A stretch of DNA of 64,000 nucleotides from JBAZLV01 sp964586075 (GTDB lineage Bacteria; Nitrospirota; UBA9217). Shown piece by piece: positions 42,308 through 51,029 of the stretch (positions are counted from its first letter, which is position 1; every line of letters begins with the position of its first letter). The stretch spans positions 1 through 64,000 of the forward strand of contig CAZPGZ010000016.1 in assembly GCA_964586075.1 (NCBI GenBank). Direction: 5' to 3'. Below the pieces are notes generated by a model. That model had not been told where the DNA came from. It saw nothing but the letters and a program-made list of their open reading frames with translations, and did not search any database. Position numbers and translations under genes: made by a program.

Positions 42308-44002
42308 ATGAACACTGCACACGATCACTTCGAGCATGAAGACGCATCACAAACGGAACAGAACGAGACCGAATTTGAGAAACTTTACAATCAGTCACTG
42401 AAAAGCTTCAAAGCAGGAACGGTGGTGCGTGGGCGTGTGCTGCAGGTCCAATCCGGCGTCGTGATGCTGGATCTCGGGTACAAATCGGACGGCATCATTC
42501 CCGCAGAGCAATTTACCGAGGAGGAACTCAAGAATCTCAAACCCGGCGACGAGCTCGAAGTGTTGATTGAAACTGCTGAGGATTTTCACGGCAATCTGTT
42601 GTTGTCCCGGGAAAAAGCAAAAAAACTGCAGATTTGGGACACGATCAACCGCGCTTATCAAACCGGAACACCCGTCGTAGGAAAAATAATCGCAGCGATC
42701 AAGGGAGGCCTGACGGTGGACATCGGCGGAGTAATGGCATTCCTGCCTGGTTCGCAAATCGATGTGAAACCGGTTCAAAATTTTAATCAGCTGCTTGGAC
42801 AGGCTATGGAAATGAAAATCCTCAAAATGAACTCCGGGCGGGGAAATATCGTCCTCTCCCGCAGGGCTCTGCTTGAGGCCGATCAGATCGCCCGCAAAGA
42901 AGAACGACTTGCTTCTCTGGCTGAAGGGCAGATTGTGCACGGAGTAATCAAGAACATAACCGAGTACGGTGCTTTTGTCGACCTCAGCGGCATCGATGGA
43001 TTGCTCCATATCACGGACATGTCCTGGGGAAGGATCAACCACCCGTCCGAGTTGTTTACGGTAGGCGCGCCGGTAGACGTGGTTGTGCTGAAATACGACC
43101 GTGAAAAACAAAAGGTATCTCTGGGACTCAAGCAGAAAACACAGGATCCTTGGCTCACGGTCGCACAGAAATACCCGGTGGGAAGCAAGGTTGCGAGCAA
43201 AGTGGTAAGTCTGGCTGAGTATGGCGCATTCATTGAACTGGAAACCGGCGTTGAAGGACTTATTCATGTCTCCGAAATGTCCTGGACGCAAAAGATAAAG
43301 CATCCTTCCAAAGTGCTCTCCGTCGGCGATACCGTTGAGGCCCAGGTGCTCTCGGTAGATCCGGCCAATAAACGCATTTCGCTCGGGATGAAACAAGTGA
43401 CAGCGAATCCATGGCATACCCTCGGAGACCGCTACCCTGTCGGTTCGGAAATTGAGGGGAAAATCAGAACGCTGACTGATTTCGGAGCATTCATCGGCGT
43501 AGAAGAAGGCATAGACGGTCTTATTCATATTTCCGATTTGTCCTGGACAAAACATATAAAGCACCCGTCCGAGGTCCTCAAAAAAGGCCAAAAAACAAAG
43601 GCAGTCGTGCTGTCCATCGACCCCCAGAAAGAGCGCATCTCCTTGGGGATCAAACAGTTGAATCCCGATCCGTGGGAAAAAGCTTTGCTTGAACGGTACA
43701 AGGTGGGCAGCGATGAAAAAGTCAAGGTAACCAAGAAGACTGATTTCGGCATGTTCGTTGAGCTTGAGTATGGCATCGAAGGGCTGATACCAGCGTCGGA
43801 AATTCCGAAGGACAGCGGCGATGTCAAGGAAGGCGATGAAGTAACCGCACGCGTCGTCAAAGTGGATAGAACTGACCGGAGAATAGCTCTTTCCATAAAA
43901 TCATACCTGAAGGGCTATGACAGAACAACGCTTCGGGAATATATGAGCCAACAGCCAAAACCTGATACCACGCTGGGCGCGTTGATGAAAGAACGGGGCT
44001 AG
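42308..44002 (+). CDS. rpsA: 30S ribosomal protein S1
   Basis: A 564-residue protein with six S1 RNA-binding repeats (near 37-105, 120-185, 208-275, 293-360, 380-448 and 465-532 by eye). Recurrent motifs are VDLSGIDGLLHITDMSW, IELETGVEGLIHVSEMSW and IGVEEGIDGLIHISDLSW. The first two repeats are the divergent ribosome-docking type and the middle ones are canonical. S1 brings structured mRNAs to the ribosome. AGGAGGG lies about 11 bases before the start. Confidence 0.96.
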   Translation: MNTAHDHFEHEDASQTEQNETEFEKLYNQSLKSFKAGTVVRGRVLQVQSGVVMLDLGYKSDGIIPAEQFTEEELKNLKPGDELEVLIETAEDFHGNLLLSREKAKKLQIWDTINRAYQTGTPVVGKIIAAIKGGLTVDIGGVMAFLPGSQIDVKPVQNFNQLLGQAMEMKILKMNSGRGNIVLSRRALLEADQIARKEERLASLAEGQIVHGVIKNITEYGAFVDLSGIDGLLHITDMSWGRINHPSELFTVGAPVDVVVLKYDREKQKVSLGLKQKTQDPWLTVAQKYPVGSKVASKVVSLAEYGAFIELETGVEGLIHVSEMSWTQKIKHPSKVLSVGDTVEAQVLSVDPANKRISLGMKQVTANPWHTLGDRYPVGSEIEGKIRTLTDFGAFIGVEEGIDGLIHISDLSWTKHIKHPSEVLKKGQKTKAVVLSIDPQKERISLGIKQLNPDPWEKALLERYKVGSDEKVKVTKKTDFGMFVELEYGIEGLIPASEIPKDSGDVKEGDEVTARVVKVDRTDRRIALSIKSYLKGYDRTTLREYMSQQPKPDTTLGALMKERG

Positions 44003-44008
44003 GCCGTC

Positions 44009-44938
44009 ATGAAAAGAAACCCTCTCGTTATTGTCCTGGTGACAGCAGCAATACTCGGCGTCATTTTTTTTATTATGATGTCCTTAACATCATTCTTCGC
44101 CGGAAACAAAAAAACGAAGAAGACGCTGCCGATGGTGGGAACAGGCAAGATAGCACTCGTCAAGGTTGAAGGAGTGCTCATGGCGTCCGCGCCTGTTGTG
44201 GATGAACTGAATGATTATGCAGAAGATCCTTCAATAAAAGCCATCATCCTCCGCATCGACACCCCTGGCGGAGGGGTAGTAGTCTCACAGGAAATTTATA
44301 ATGCCGTGCAAAACGCCAAGAAAGAGGGAAAGAAAGTCATCGTATCCATGGGCACTGTTGCAGCTTCAGGGGGATACTATGTGGCTGCTGCGGCCGACAA
44401 AATTGTTGCCAATCCCGGCACCCTTACCGGGAGCATCGGAGTCATCATGCAGTTTGCCGTAATCGAGAAACTGCTGGACAAAATCGGCGTAAAGGGACAC
44501 GTCATCAAAGCCGGCGAGTATAAGGACGTCGGCTCCCCCTTCCGCGATATGGCTCCACAGGAACGAAAACTTCTTCAAACGGTGATAGACGACGTCCATA
44601 ACCAGTTTATCGAGGCCGTTGTCAAAGGCCGCAACGAGTCCCTTGCAGAAGGCCGCAAGCTGTCGATAGACGAAGTCAGGGCCGTTGCGGACGGCCGCAT
44701 CCTGACCGGAAGGCAAGCGTATGATCTCAGGCTTGTGGATGAATTAGGGGACCTGGCGGACAGCATCCGTATAGCCGGAGCCCTTGCAGGGATCAAAGGA
44801 AAACCGCAGATAATTGAAAAAAAGAAAAAGATACCTTTCTTCGAATACTTAAAGGAAGAAAGCGCAACGTGGATAGCGGAGGTGCTTGCACAGGGCCTCA
44901 ACAGAAATACGGTGTCATTACAGTATCTTTACCGATAA
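44009..44938 (+). CDS. sppA: Signal peptide peptidase SppA (short form)
   Basis: A 309-residue inner-membrane serine peptidase. An N-terminal transmembrane anchor lies at residues 7-29. The catalytic Ser120 lies in GTVAASGGYYVA and Lys172 in GEYKDVGSPFR, spaced 52 residues apart as in characterised short SppA enzymes. IDTPGGGVVVSQEIY is the oxyanion-region motif. It degrades released signal peptides in the membrane. It lies six bases after rpsA. Confidence 0.94.
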   Translation: MKRNPLVIVLVTAAILGVIFFIMMSLTSFFAGNKKTKKTLPMVGTGKIALVKVEGVLMASAPVVDELNDYAEDPSIKAIILRIDTPGGGVVVSQEIYNAVQNAKKEGKKVIVSMGTVAASGGYYVAAAADKIVANPGTLTGSIGVIMQFAVIEKLLDKIGVKGHVIKAGEYKDVGSPFRDMAPQERKLLQTVIDDVHNQFIEAVVKGRNESLAEGRKLSIDEVRAVADGRILTGRQAYDLRLVDELGDLADSIRIAGALAGIKGKPQIIEKKKKIPFFEYLKEESATWIAEVLAQGLNRNTVSLQYLYR

Positions 44939-44964
44939 TAATCGTAAGGTGAAGGGGGTATTGC

Positions 44965-45252
44965 ATGACAAAGGCGGATTTGGTAGATAAGATAGCGGAA
45001 AAGAAGCCTGGGCTCACCAGGAAACAGGTCGAAATCGTCGTAAACACCGTCCTTGATGGAATCAAGGACGCGCTCTCGCGGGAAGACAAAGTAGAAATCC
45101 GCGGTTTTGGGAGTTTCCGTATACGGCATCGCCGCGCAAAGGAAGGAAGAAATCCCAAGACCGGTGAAACCGTATCGGTGCCGCCCAAAAAAGTCCCTTT
45201 CTTCAAAGCGGGCAAAGAGATGCGGGAAATGGTGGATGGAAAAGTTTCCTAA
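44965..45252 (+). CDS. HU/IHF-family DNA-binding protein
   Basis: A 95-residue histone-like protein. MTKADLVDKIAEKKPGLTRKQVEIVVNTVLDGIKDAL gives the helical dimerisation body. EIRGFGSFRIRHRRAKEGRNPKTGETV gives the beta-arm, with the Pro that intercalates into bent DNA. The GRNPKTGE and VPPKKVPFFKAGKEM features fit IHF-beta/HU equally well; the position after rpsA and sppA is that of ihfB in proteobacteria, but no partner is visible. A structured terminator follows. Confidence 0.93.
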   Translation: MTKADLVDKIAEKKPGLTRKQVEIVVNTVLDGIKDALSREDKVEIRGFGSFRIRHRRAKEGRNPKTGETVSVPPKKVPFFKAGKEMREMVDGKVS

Positions 45253-45310
45253 TCTGAGCGTTCAATAATCTCTATCTATTGTCTTTTTGTACTGGTCTTG
45301 CAGACATCAC

Positions 45311-45388
45311 AAGCCACGAGGAAAAGCGCCGGCACATGACGTTCACTTGTTCGTGTATGCCCCCGCGCATGTCTTGGTGGCTTTTTTT
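45311..45388 (+). terminator. Structured terminator after the HU/IHF gene
   Basis: AAGCCAC (45311-45317) pairs with GTGGCTT (45377-45383), followed by a T-run to 45388. The 59 bases between contain GCGC/GCGC and GGCACA/TGTATGCC-like pairings, so the element is a multi-branched structure rather than a simple hairpin. It could release a stable 3' RNA fragment. Confidence 0.6.
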
Positions 45389-45514
45389 ATTGTGCACAGC
45401 ACCCAGCAAAACCGTCGTATTTTATACATACCGGAAGCCAAAACACGGTCTTAGACAGCCGAGCAGCTTCTGGAACAGAACCAGTTAAAAAAATTATTCA
45501 TCGAGGAAAAGCAC

Positions 45515-46162
45515 ATGATTCCTGAATCTTTCGATCTACTGGACAGCACCGGGAAAAAAACCGGCCGGGTTATCACGCGCGATGAAGCGCACAGAACGGG
45601 CGCCTGGCACGGAGCCTTTCACTGTCTGATCATCTACCTGCAGAACGGGATCGCCACGGCGCTTTTTCAGAAGCGTTCATCCGAAAAGAAAGTTGCCCCG
45701 GGGAAACTCGATGTGAGCGTGGGCGGGCATTATGTATCAGGAGAGGAAGCACGAACAGCAGGCCCTCGTGAAATCCGGGAAGAACTGGGGCTCGACGTAC
45801 GGTTTGAACAGCTTGTTCCCGTTGGACCAAGAGTGTGTGTATACGGTTTCACACCCGGAGTACACGAGTATGAATTCCAGGATGTTTTTTTGCTGCCTTA
45901 CCCGCTGAATGTACAGGATCTGATCTTGCAAAAGGAAGAGGTTGACGGTGTGTTCGTGCTGGATATCGATTCCGGAATCAGGCTGTTCTCGGGAAAAGAG
46001 CCGCAGGTTGCCGGTATGTTCTTTCGAGGAGAAGGTTCTCCTCCTGAACCCTTGCGGGCATCAAGTTCTGATTTCGTTTCCTGTCTCGACAATTACTATC
46101 TGAAAATCCTTCTCCTGGCCCGTAAATACCTTAGTGGCGAGCGGGAGTTACTGGTCATATAA
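45515..46162 (+). CDS. Nudix hydrolase
   Basis: A 215-residue Nudix protein with a textbook box, GX5EX7REUXEEXGU, in GHYVSGEEARTAGP-REIREELGL near residues 70-92, where the glutamates bind Mg or Mn. The N-terminal segment (MIPESFDLLDSTGKKTGRVITRDEAHRTG) resembles IPP-isomerase-like/YfcD-type Nudix proteins that act on nucleotide diphosphates. The substrate is undetermined. It follows the HU/IHF terminator, so it has its own transcription signals that I could not fix. Confidence 0.88.
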   Translation: MIPESFDLLDSTGKKTGRVITRDEAHRTGAWHGAFHCLIIYLQNGIATALFQKRSSEKKVAPGKLDVSVGGHYVSGEEARTAGPREIREELGLDVRFEQLVPVGPRVCVYGFTPGVHEYEFQDVFLLPYPLNVQDLILQKEEVDGVFVLDIDSGIRLFSGKEPQVAGMFFRGEGSPPEPLRASSSDFVSCLDNYYLKILLLARKYLSGERELLVI

Positions 46163-46208
46163 GACGCCGCGGATTCCTATTCTACAAGCGAAGACAAACC
46201 CGCACCGG

Positions 46209-46517
46209 TCACGTCTTGGACTTTTCTTCATCAAGCTGCATACCGGTTTTTGCCTTCTCCCGCTCAAACTGGAGCATCACAATTTGCTTGATTGCTTCCT
46301 GCTCACCGACCGCATCGATGTCGATCCCCAGTCTCTTGGCTTCTTCTTCAAAAAGCTCCCGGGGATATGTGGATGCTATGGGAAGATCCTCGAAGGCGAT
46401 ATTCTGCTCGATCAGTTGCTGTACTTCGTCATAATTTTTTTTGAATTCAGCTACCAGCCTGGCCGTTTCGTTCAATAAACCGTTCAGAAAAGACCGTTCT
46501 GAATTTCCGCTGTTCAT
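46209..46517 (-). CDS. Hypothetical helical protein (102 residues)
   Basis: A small, mostly alpha-helical soluble protein (MNSGNSERSFLNGLLNETARLVAEFKKNYDEVQQLIEQ...). An acidic middle (EEEAKRLGIDIDAVGEQEAIKQIVMLQFERE) is coiled-coil-like. I recognise no family. ATG 46517 has AGGGAG upstream and is preferred to an open extension to 46580. It follows the 10-TM protein gene by about 135 bases on the same strand and could be the tail of that operon, or independent. Confidence 0.6.
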   Translation of the reverse strand: MNSGNSERSFLNGLLNETARLVAEFKKNYDEVQQLIEQNIAFEDLPIASTYPRELFEEEAKRLGIDIDAVGEQEAIKQIVMLQFEREKAKTGMQLDEEKSKT

Positions 46518-46651
46518 GGAGTCGCTCCCTGTCTTTTCGCGTGCCGTCTTTACCGCCTTACTTGCAGCAATATTCATCAAAAATACGTACCGATTTCGAT
46601 ACTGTTCCGGTCGCTCCGTCGCAACAGCCGGAGCGGCCGGAAAACCGGTCT

Positions 46652-47902
46652 TCAGCTCTTTATTTTCCTCTTAAATGGAATGCCATCAAAAAATTCTCCG
46701 TGCGCAACAATCAGGATCAGCACCATAACAGTCCAGCAGAGGCTTGTATCGTTGTCCTGGCCTATTCCCTGAACGGTTCCGAGAAACGTAGGTCCCAGAA
46801 GATAGTACAGTTTGGCGATAATCAAGCCACCCCCAACCGCAATTGCAGTTCTGACCACGGCCCGTACCGGCAAGCTTAATTTCGATGGCCAGTTGTCAAA
46901 ATAGTAATACAGAATGACGGCCGCCGTCTGCATGAACATGGCCATTTCCGCGACATGGTTCCATCTCCATGCCGGCTGCTCCGTGGTGTTTCCTCCCAGG
47001 AACGCTTCCCCTCCGAAATACCAATTCATGATCGAGTTTGCGGCGAACATAATGAGTATTCCGCCCGCAATGACTGAAATCATCATAACGATTCCTCTCA
47101 GCCATACGGACTTAATGAGGGAAAAAGGCCGGTCTTCCCACAGCATCTTCGTCCAGTAAAGAAGGACGAGTGCAGGGACAATCCAGCCGAAATGGAACAA
47201 ACTGCTTTGGGTCATGGCCCAATCGGACCACCACGGCTGTGCTGCCATAAATATCTGGGGAGGATAGAACTGATACGCGATATGGGGATAGAAAAGCACC
47301 GAGAAGGCGAGAATCGCAAGGAACATCCCCATAAGCCAGGCTGAAAACGATTTGACCACCGGAGTGTTCTGCTGCCATGGTGAGAAGTTGAAACTTCTTA
47401 CCCACAGAATCGTGAAGAAAATAATGCAGGTGTTCATCATAATCTGTGCGTAGCAGCCGTTCTCGATTGCAGTCTGTGAATATTGTCCCAGTCCGCCACT
47501 CACAATCAGCTGGGGGCCGCTGAAAAACACCGGGCCGAAGCGTCCGACAACGTTGTAATATATCCCGAACATGACCACGATTGCAGCCCCGACATATACC
47601 GCGAGAAGAATTATACCCTTGATGATCGGATTTCCCTCATGGATGAAACTTCTGCTGAACGGCCAAAAGTCAAACACATCAACGCCCCAGTGTATAACCA
47701 TGAGAATGGTAATAACAAGGGCAAGCCCGACATTGGGCGTGTAAAGACTTATCGGGCCTGCCGGAGAAAAGAGTCCATACCATATTGCTTCGGACAGTAA
47801 AAGCAATAAGGCAAGGTTCAACAAGCCCCCCAGTGGTTGAGGCAAGATGGCTCCTGCTTTTTTCTCGCTGAGCCCTGTTGCTTCCGCTGAATTAATAGCC
47901 AT
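46652..47902 (-). CDS. Ten-segment integral membrane protein of unknown function
   Basis: A 416-residue protein with about ten hydrophobic segments (near 28-48, 55-75, 92-118, 150-172, 188-210, 232-252, 268-292, 315-335, 347-370, 388-405). Conserved-looking histidines and aromatics sit in or near membrane segments: VIHWGVDVFDFWPF, FYPHIAYQFYPP, LFHFGWIVPA, RWNHVAEMAMFMQ and VAHGEFF. I do not recognise the family. The intramembrane His pattern could bind metal or haem, which is an inference. GAGGAGGTC precedes the start. It lies directly downstream of the duplicated MBL modules on the same strand and is probably their inner-membrane partner. Confidence 0.7.
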   Translation of the reverse strand: MAINSAEATGLSEKKAGAILPQPLGGLLNLALLLLLSEAIWYGLFSPAGPISLYTPNVGLALVITILMVIHWGVDVFDFWPFSRSFIHEGNPIIKGIILLAVYVGAAIVVMFGIYYNVVGRFGPVFFSGPQLIVSGGLGQYSQTAIENGCYAQIMMNTCIIFFTILWVRSFNFSPWQQNTPVVKSFSAWLMGMFLAILAFSVLFYPHIAYQFYPPQIFMAAQPWWSDWAMTQSSLFHFGWIVPALVLLYWTKMLWEDRPFSLIKSVWLRGIVMMISVIAGGILIMFAANSIMNWYFGGEAFLGGNTTEQPAWRWNHVAEMAMFMQTAAVILYYYFDNWPSKLSLPVRAVVRTAIAVGGGLIIAKLYYLLGPTFLGTVQGIGQDNDTSLCWTVMVLILIVAHGEFFDGIPFKRKIKS

Positions 47903-47938
47903 AGTGCAATGACCTCCTCGTGCCGTATTCAGTGCCTG

Positions 47939-49009
47939 TTAGAAAATGACCACGTCTCCGTTGCGGAGGTAGACATTTTCCTTTGCTCCCGGGCCTGTAG
48001 TGGGCACTCTCTTATATTGCGTGTATTTTTGCGAACCGAGGACAATCGGCAATCCCAGTTCCCGTGCGCGTGTTGCCCAAACCCAACCGCTGCAGTGATT
48101 ACATCCGATTTTCGTCATGTTCATTTTTTTCAAGCCGAAAATAATATCGTCAAACTTCGGGTCCCAGTTTTCAAATGCTGCGATATGCATCCCGCCGTAG
48201 GAACCATATGGCTTTGCTCCCTCGATATTGCGCACGGCCCAATGCATCAGGTTAAGGATGCCTGCATGGCAGCATCCGGTCACTGCCACAATCCCCTTGC
48301 CTTGCACGTTGAAATAGAGGTTTTGTTCGCCGCGCACCCTGTTCATGATCGGCAAATCAAACATCTTGACCGCAACGCCGGGGTAGAGTTTCAGGAGCTT
48401 GTCGGGTCCCAGAACGATGCGTTCTCCCGTGTGCGGAATATTATTTTCCACTTTGGCGATGTCGTTTTTATATTTGCCTTCCAACAGCGCTTTGCCTTCC
48501 GGATAAAACGTATTGGGAATAACGAGTGGTATGTTCTGCCATCTCTTCAACGTAGACTTTATCCCCCAGTAATGATCATGATGCTCATGGGTAATCACCA
48601 TGATGTCGATTTTCTTTTTCTGCAGCAGGGCATCCACCCCGGATTTCTGGAATACATAATCGCACCATTCCTGGGTCCAGTTGGTGTCCATGAGAATGGT
48701 GTGTTTTGAACCGTCAAGCTGTTCCACCTCGATAAGAGCGCTGTATCCTCCGATGTTGCTTTGTGTCCAGGGGTGGGCATAACTGGAGACCATAGCGCCG
48801 CCGGTATCCTTAATATCCTGAAGCATTCTTGCAGAATCAAACCAAGCGGTTTCGGAAACACAGGTTACTTTGACCGATTTGCATTGCCCTATATCTTCTT
48901 TTTTTCCAACAGCCCAGGTTTGCTTCGCGCTGCCGCCCATTCCCAACTCCGTGGCCGCAAGGGAAGCTCCGGATGCAGCCAGTGTCTTCAAAAAATCTCT
49001 ACGATCCAT
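47939..49009 (-). CDS. Tat-exported MBL-fold hydrolase, copy A (DHPS-like subfamily)
   Basis: A 356-residue protein. MDRRDFLKTLAASGASLAAT is a twin-arginine signal, so the folded metalloenzyme is exported. The MBL metal motif is HEHHDH (His141, His143, Asp145, His146). VTGCCHAGILN and GGMHIAAF give later ligand positions, and GCNHCSGWVWATRARELGLP lies near the C-terminus. The TGC-H-AG and GG-H patterns are those of the DHPS-like MBL-fold group, named after a pterin-modifying phosphate synthase, but that group's functions vary and a periplasmic member must act on another substrate. Copy B shares most of the sequence by eye. AGGAGGAA precedes the start. Confidence 0.85.
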   Translation of the reverse strand: MDRRDFLKTLAASGASLAATELGMGGSAKQTWAVGKKEDIGQCKSVKVTCVSETAWFDSARMLQDIKDTGGAMVSSYAHPWTQSNIGGYSALIEVEQLDGSKHTILMDTNWTQEWCDYVFQKSGVDALLQKKKIDIMVITHEHHDHYWGIKSTLKRWQNIPLVIPNTFYPEGKALLEGKYKNDIAKVENNIPHTGERIVLGPDKLLKLYPGVAVKMFDLPIMNRVRGEQNLYFNVQGKGIVAVTGCCHAGILNLMHWAVRNIEGAKPYGSYGGMHIAAFENWDPKFDDIIFGLKKMNMTKIGCNHCSGWVWATRARELGLPIVLGSQKYTQYKRVPTTGPGAKENVYLRNGDVVIF

Positions 49010-49045
49010 ATGTTCCTCCTTCCCGCAGTTTGTGCAAACAACCGC

Positions 49046-49369
49046 TCAATTGAAACTTATCTCGTATTTGTAAATCGTTATGTTTTTCCTCCCTTGCTTA
49101 TCAAACGTAACGGCGCCGTTTACTTTGATATTCTGCTCGACCAGCTTCAAAAGCTCGTCGCCGACAGGGTTATGCACAACAAAAAGTTCATCCCCGTCCG
49201 TGGTAAGAAGAGATACTTCAGTTACTTCTCCTTTTTCGTTCCAAGCTGCGCCATAAACCGATGCTTTTACAGTAATATCATTTTCAGAATATCCATAAGC
49301 ACTGGTGAAGAGGGACAACAACATGCAGACAGCCAGCACCATCATTGCCGAGTTCCGGTTTTGCCGCAT
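49046..49369 (-). CDS. Small secreted protein, copy A, paired with the MBL hydrolase
   Basis: A 107-residue protein with a signal peptide ending near SAYGYS. The roughly 80-residue mature domain (ENDITVKASVYGAAWNEKGEVTEVSLLTTDGDELFVV...) ends NITIYKYEISFN and looks like an all-beta fold of OB type. I recognise no named family. AGGAGG lies six bases before ATG 49369. It immediately precedes MBL copy A, mirroring the copy B pair, so the two proteins are expected to work together in the periplasm, as a chaperone, inhibitor or ligand-binding subunit. Confidence 0.7.
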   Translation of the reverse strand: MRQNRNSAMMVLAVCMLLSLFTSAYGYSENDITVKASVYGAAWNEKGEVTEVSLLTTDGDELFVVHNPVGDELLKLVEQNIKVNGAVTFDKQGRKNITIYKYEISFN

Positions 49370-49488
49370 TTTAACCTCCTTTACCATTCAGGTGTTATTG
49401 TGCACAGTATGATACGAAACCGTATTGATCGGACGTTTGTCCCGCCTGTAACTATACAGCGCGGGTTCATCGCCCATTCCCTGACAGA

Positions 49489-50553
49489 CTAGAAAACAAT
49501 GACATCGCCGTTTCTGAGATACACGTTTTCCTTGGCCCCCGGCCCGGTGGTCGGCAATCTCTTGTATTCCTTGTATTTCTGTGAACCTAACACGATGGGA
49601 AGACCCAATTCGCGCGCGCGCTGGGCCCATACCCATCCCGTGCAATGGTTGCAACCGAGCTTGGTAAGATTCATTTTTTTCAGCCCATGGATGATGTCGT
49701 CAAACTTGGGATCCCAGTTTTCGAATGCCGCGATATGGAATCCGCCGTAACTTCCATACGGCTTGTATCCTTCAATATTTCTGGCGGCATAGTTTACGAG
49801 ATTCATAATACCCATGTGGCAGCAGCCGGTCACGGTAGCGACTCCTTTGTCTTTGATGTTGAAGATAAGAGCCTGCTCTCCGCGCGTTCTGAGCATAATC
49901 GGAATATCAAACATTTTGACCGCTACGCCGGGATACATCTTGTAAAGCTTGCTGCCGCTCACCTCGACGAGTTCTCCTCTGTGCGGAATATTGTTTGAAG
50001 CTTTTGACTTGTCGTTTTTGTACTTGCCGGCAAGCATCAACTTCCCTTCCGGATAGAACGTGTTCGGAATGACCATCGGAATTTTGTCATGCCGCTTAAG
50101 GGTTGACGTAAGCCCGAAGAAATGGTCTTCATGCTCATGGCTCATGACCAGCACATCGACTTTTTTCTTCTGAAGCAGGCTGGACAAACCCGACTTTTCA
50201 AGAACATAATCTGTCCACGCAATGCTCCAGCCGGTATCCAGCTGGATTATGTGCTTCGTTCCGTCAAGTTGTTCGACTTCTATAAGCGCCACATAGCCGC
50301 CAAGGTTGCTCTGAGTCCACGGGATTTCATAGTGCGAGACCATGGCCCCACCCGCGTCCTTGATGTCCTGCAGCATCCGCGGTGAATCGAACCAGCTTGT
50401 TTCCGAAACGCAGGTGACTTTCACCGATTTGCACATTCCGATATCTTCACGCTTTGCATCGGCCCAGGCATTCTTCCCGTCCACGCCCAGTCCTGTAGCC
50501 GCGAGTGCCGCTCCGGATGCGGCCATCGCTTTCAGAAAATCTCTTCGTTCCAT
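49489..50553 (-). CDS. Tat-exported MBL-fold hydrolase, copy B (DHPS-like subfamily)
   Basis: A 354-residue paralogue of copy A. The twin-arginine signal is MERRDFLKAMAASGAALAAT, the metal motif is HEHEDH (His139, His141, Asp143, His144), and VTGCCHMGIMNLVNY, GGFHIAAFENWDPKFDD and GCNHCTGWVWAQRARELGLP follow. Differences from copy A cluster after the signal peptide and around the metal motif (H-H-D-H-Y-W versus H-E-D-H-F-F), suggesting two related substrates or division of labour. AAGGAGGG precedes the start. Confidence 0.85.
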   Translation of the reverse strand: MERRDFLKAMAASGAALAATGLGVDGKNAWADAKREDIGMCKSVKVTCVSETSWFDSPRMLQDIKDAGGAMVSHYEIPWTQSNLGGYVALIEVEQLDGTKHIIQLDTGWSIAWTDYVLEKSGLSSLLQKKKVDVLVMSHEHEDHFFGLTSTLKRHDKIPMVIPNTFYPEGKLMLAGKYKNDKSKASNNIPHRGELVEVSGSKLYKMYPGVAVKMFDIPIMLRTRGEQALIFNIKDKGVATVTGCCHMGIMNLVNYAARNIEGYKPYGSYGGFHIAAFENWDPKFDDIIHGLKKMNLTKLGCNHCTGWVWAQRARELGLPIVLGSQKYKEYKRLPTTGPGAKENVYLRNGDVIVF

Positions 50554-50589
50554 AAGCCCTCCTTAAAGTTCTCCGTTCTTACTGTCTTA

Positions 50590-50910
50590 TCAGTTGAACA
50601 AGATTTCATATTTGTAGATGGTTATATTTTTTCGACCCTGCTTATCAAGAAGCACCGCTCCGTTTGCCTTGATATTCTGATCAACTTGTTTTAAAAGCTC
50701 GTCTCCGACTGCGTTATGCACCACAAACAATTCATCACCTTCGACGGTGAGCAGGGATACGCTCGTCACATCTCCGGCTGCATTCCAGGCTGCACCGTAA
50801 ACCGTTGCCTTGATGGTTATGTCGTTTTCTGAATAGCCATATGCAATACTAAAAACTGAAAGAAGCATGCATGCACATACGGCGAGTATAACGGCATGAC
50901 GTTTCTTCAT
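50590..50910 (-). CDS. Small secreted protein, copy B, first gene of the MBL cluster
   Basis: A 106-residue paralogue of copy A with its own signal peptide (MKKRHAVILAVCACMLLSVFSIAYGYS). The mature beta-rich domain is nearly the same: ENDITIKATVYGAAWNAAGDV... ending NITIYKYEILFN. AGGAGGTGA precedes ATG 50910. As the most upstream gene of the cluster it marks the probable operon start, though I could not identify a convincing promoter before it. Confidence 0.7.
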   Translation of the reverse strand: MKKRHAVILAVCACMLLSVFSIAYGYSENDITIKATVYGAAWNAAGDVTSVSLLTVEGDELFVVHNAVGDELLKQVDQNIKANGAVLLDKQGRKNITIYKYEILFN

Positions 50911-51029
50911 GCTATCACCTCCTTTCGATTAATCTGGCATATCTCTTTTGTCTCTATCCCTCAATCTCGCCTCCGCAACCGAGACCACTTTCAGCGTTTA
51001 TTCTAGAATTTGACGCTCCTCGCATTCTG

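Noticed and set aside
50911..51010. Sigma-54 promoter upstream of the MBL cluster (GGTCTCGGTTGC)
   Set aside because: The GG-to-GC spacing is 8 instead of 10 and the flanking bases do not match.
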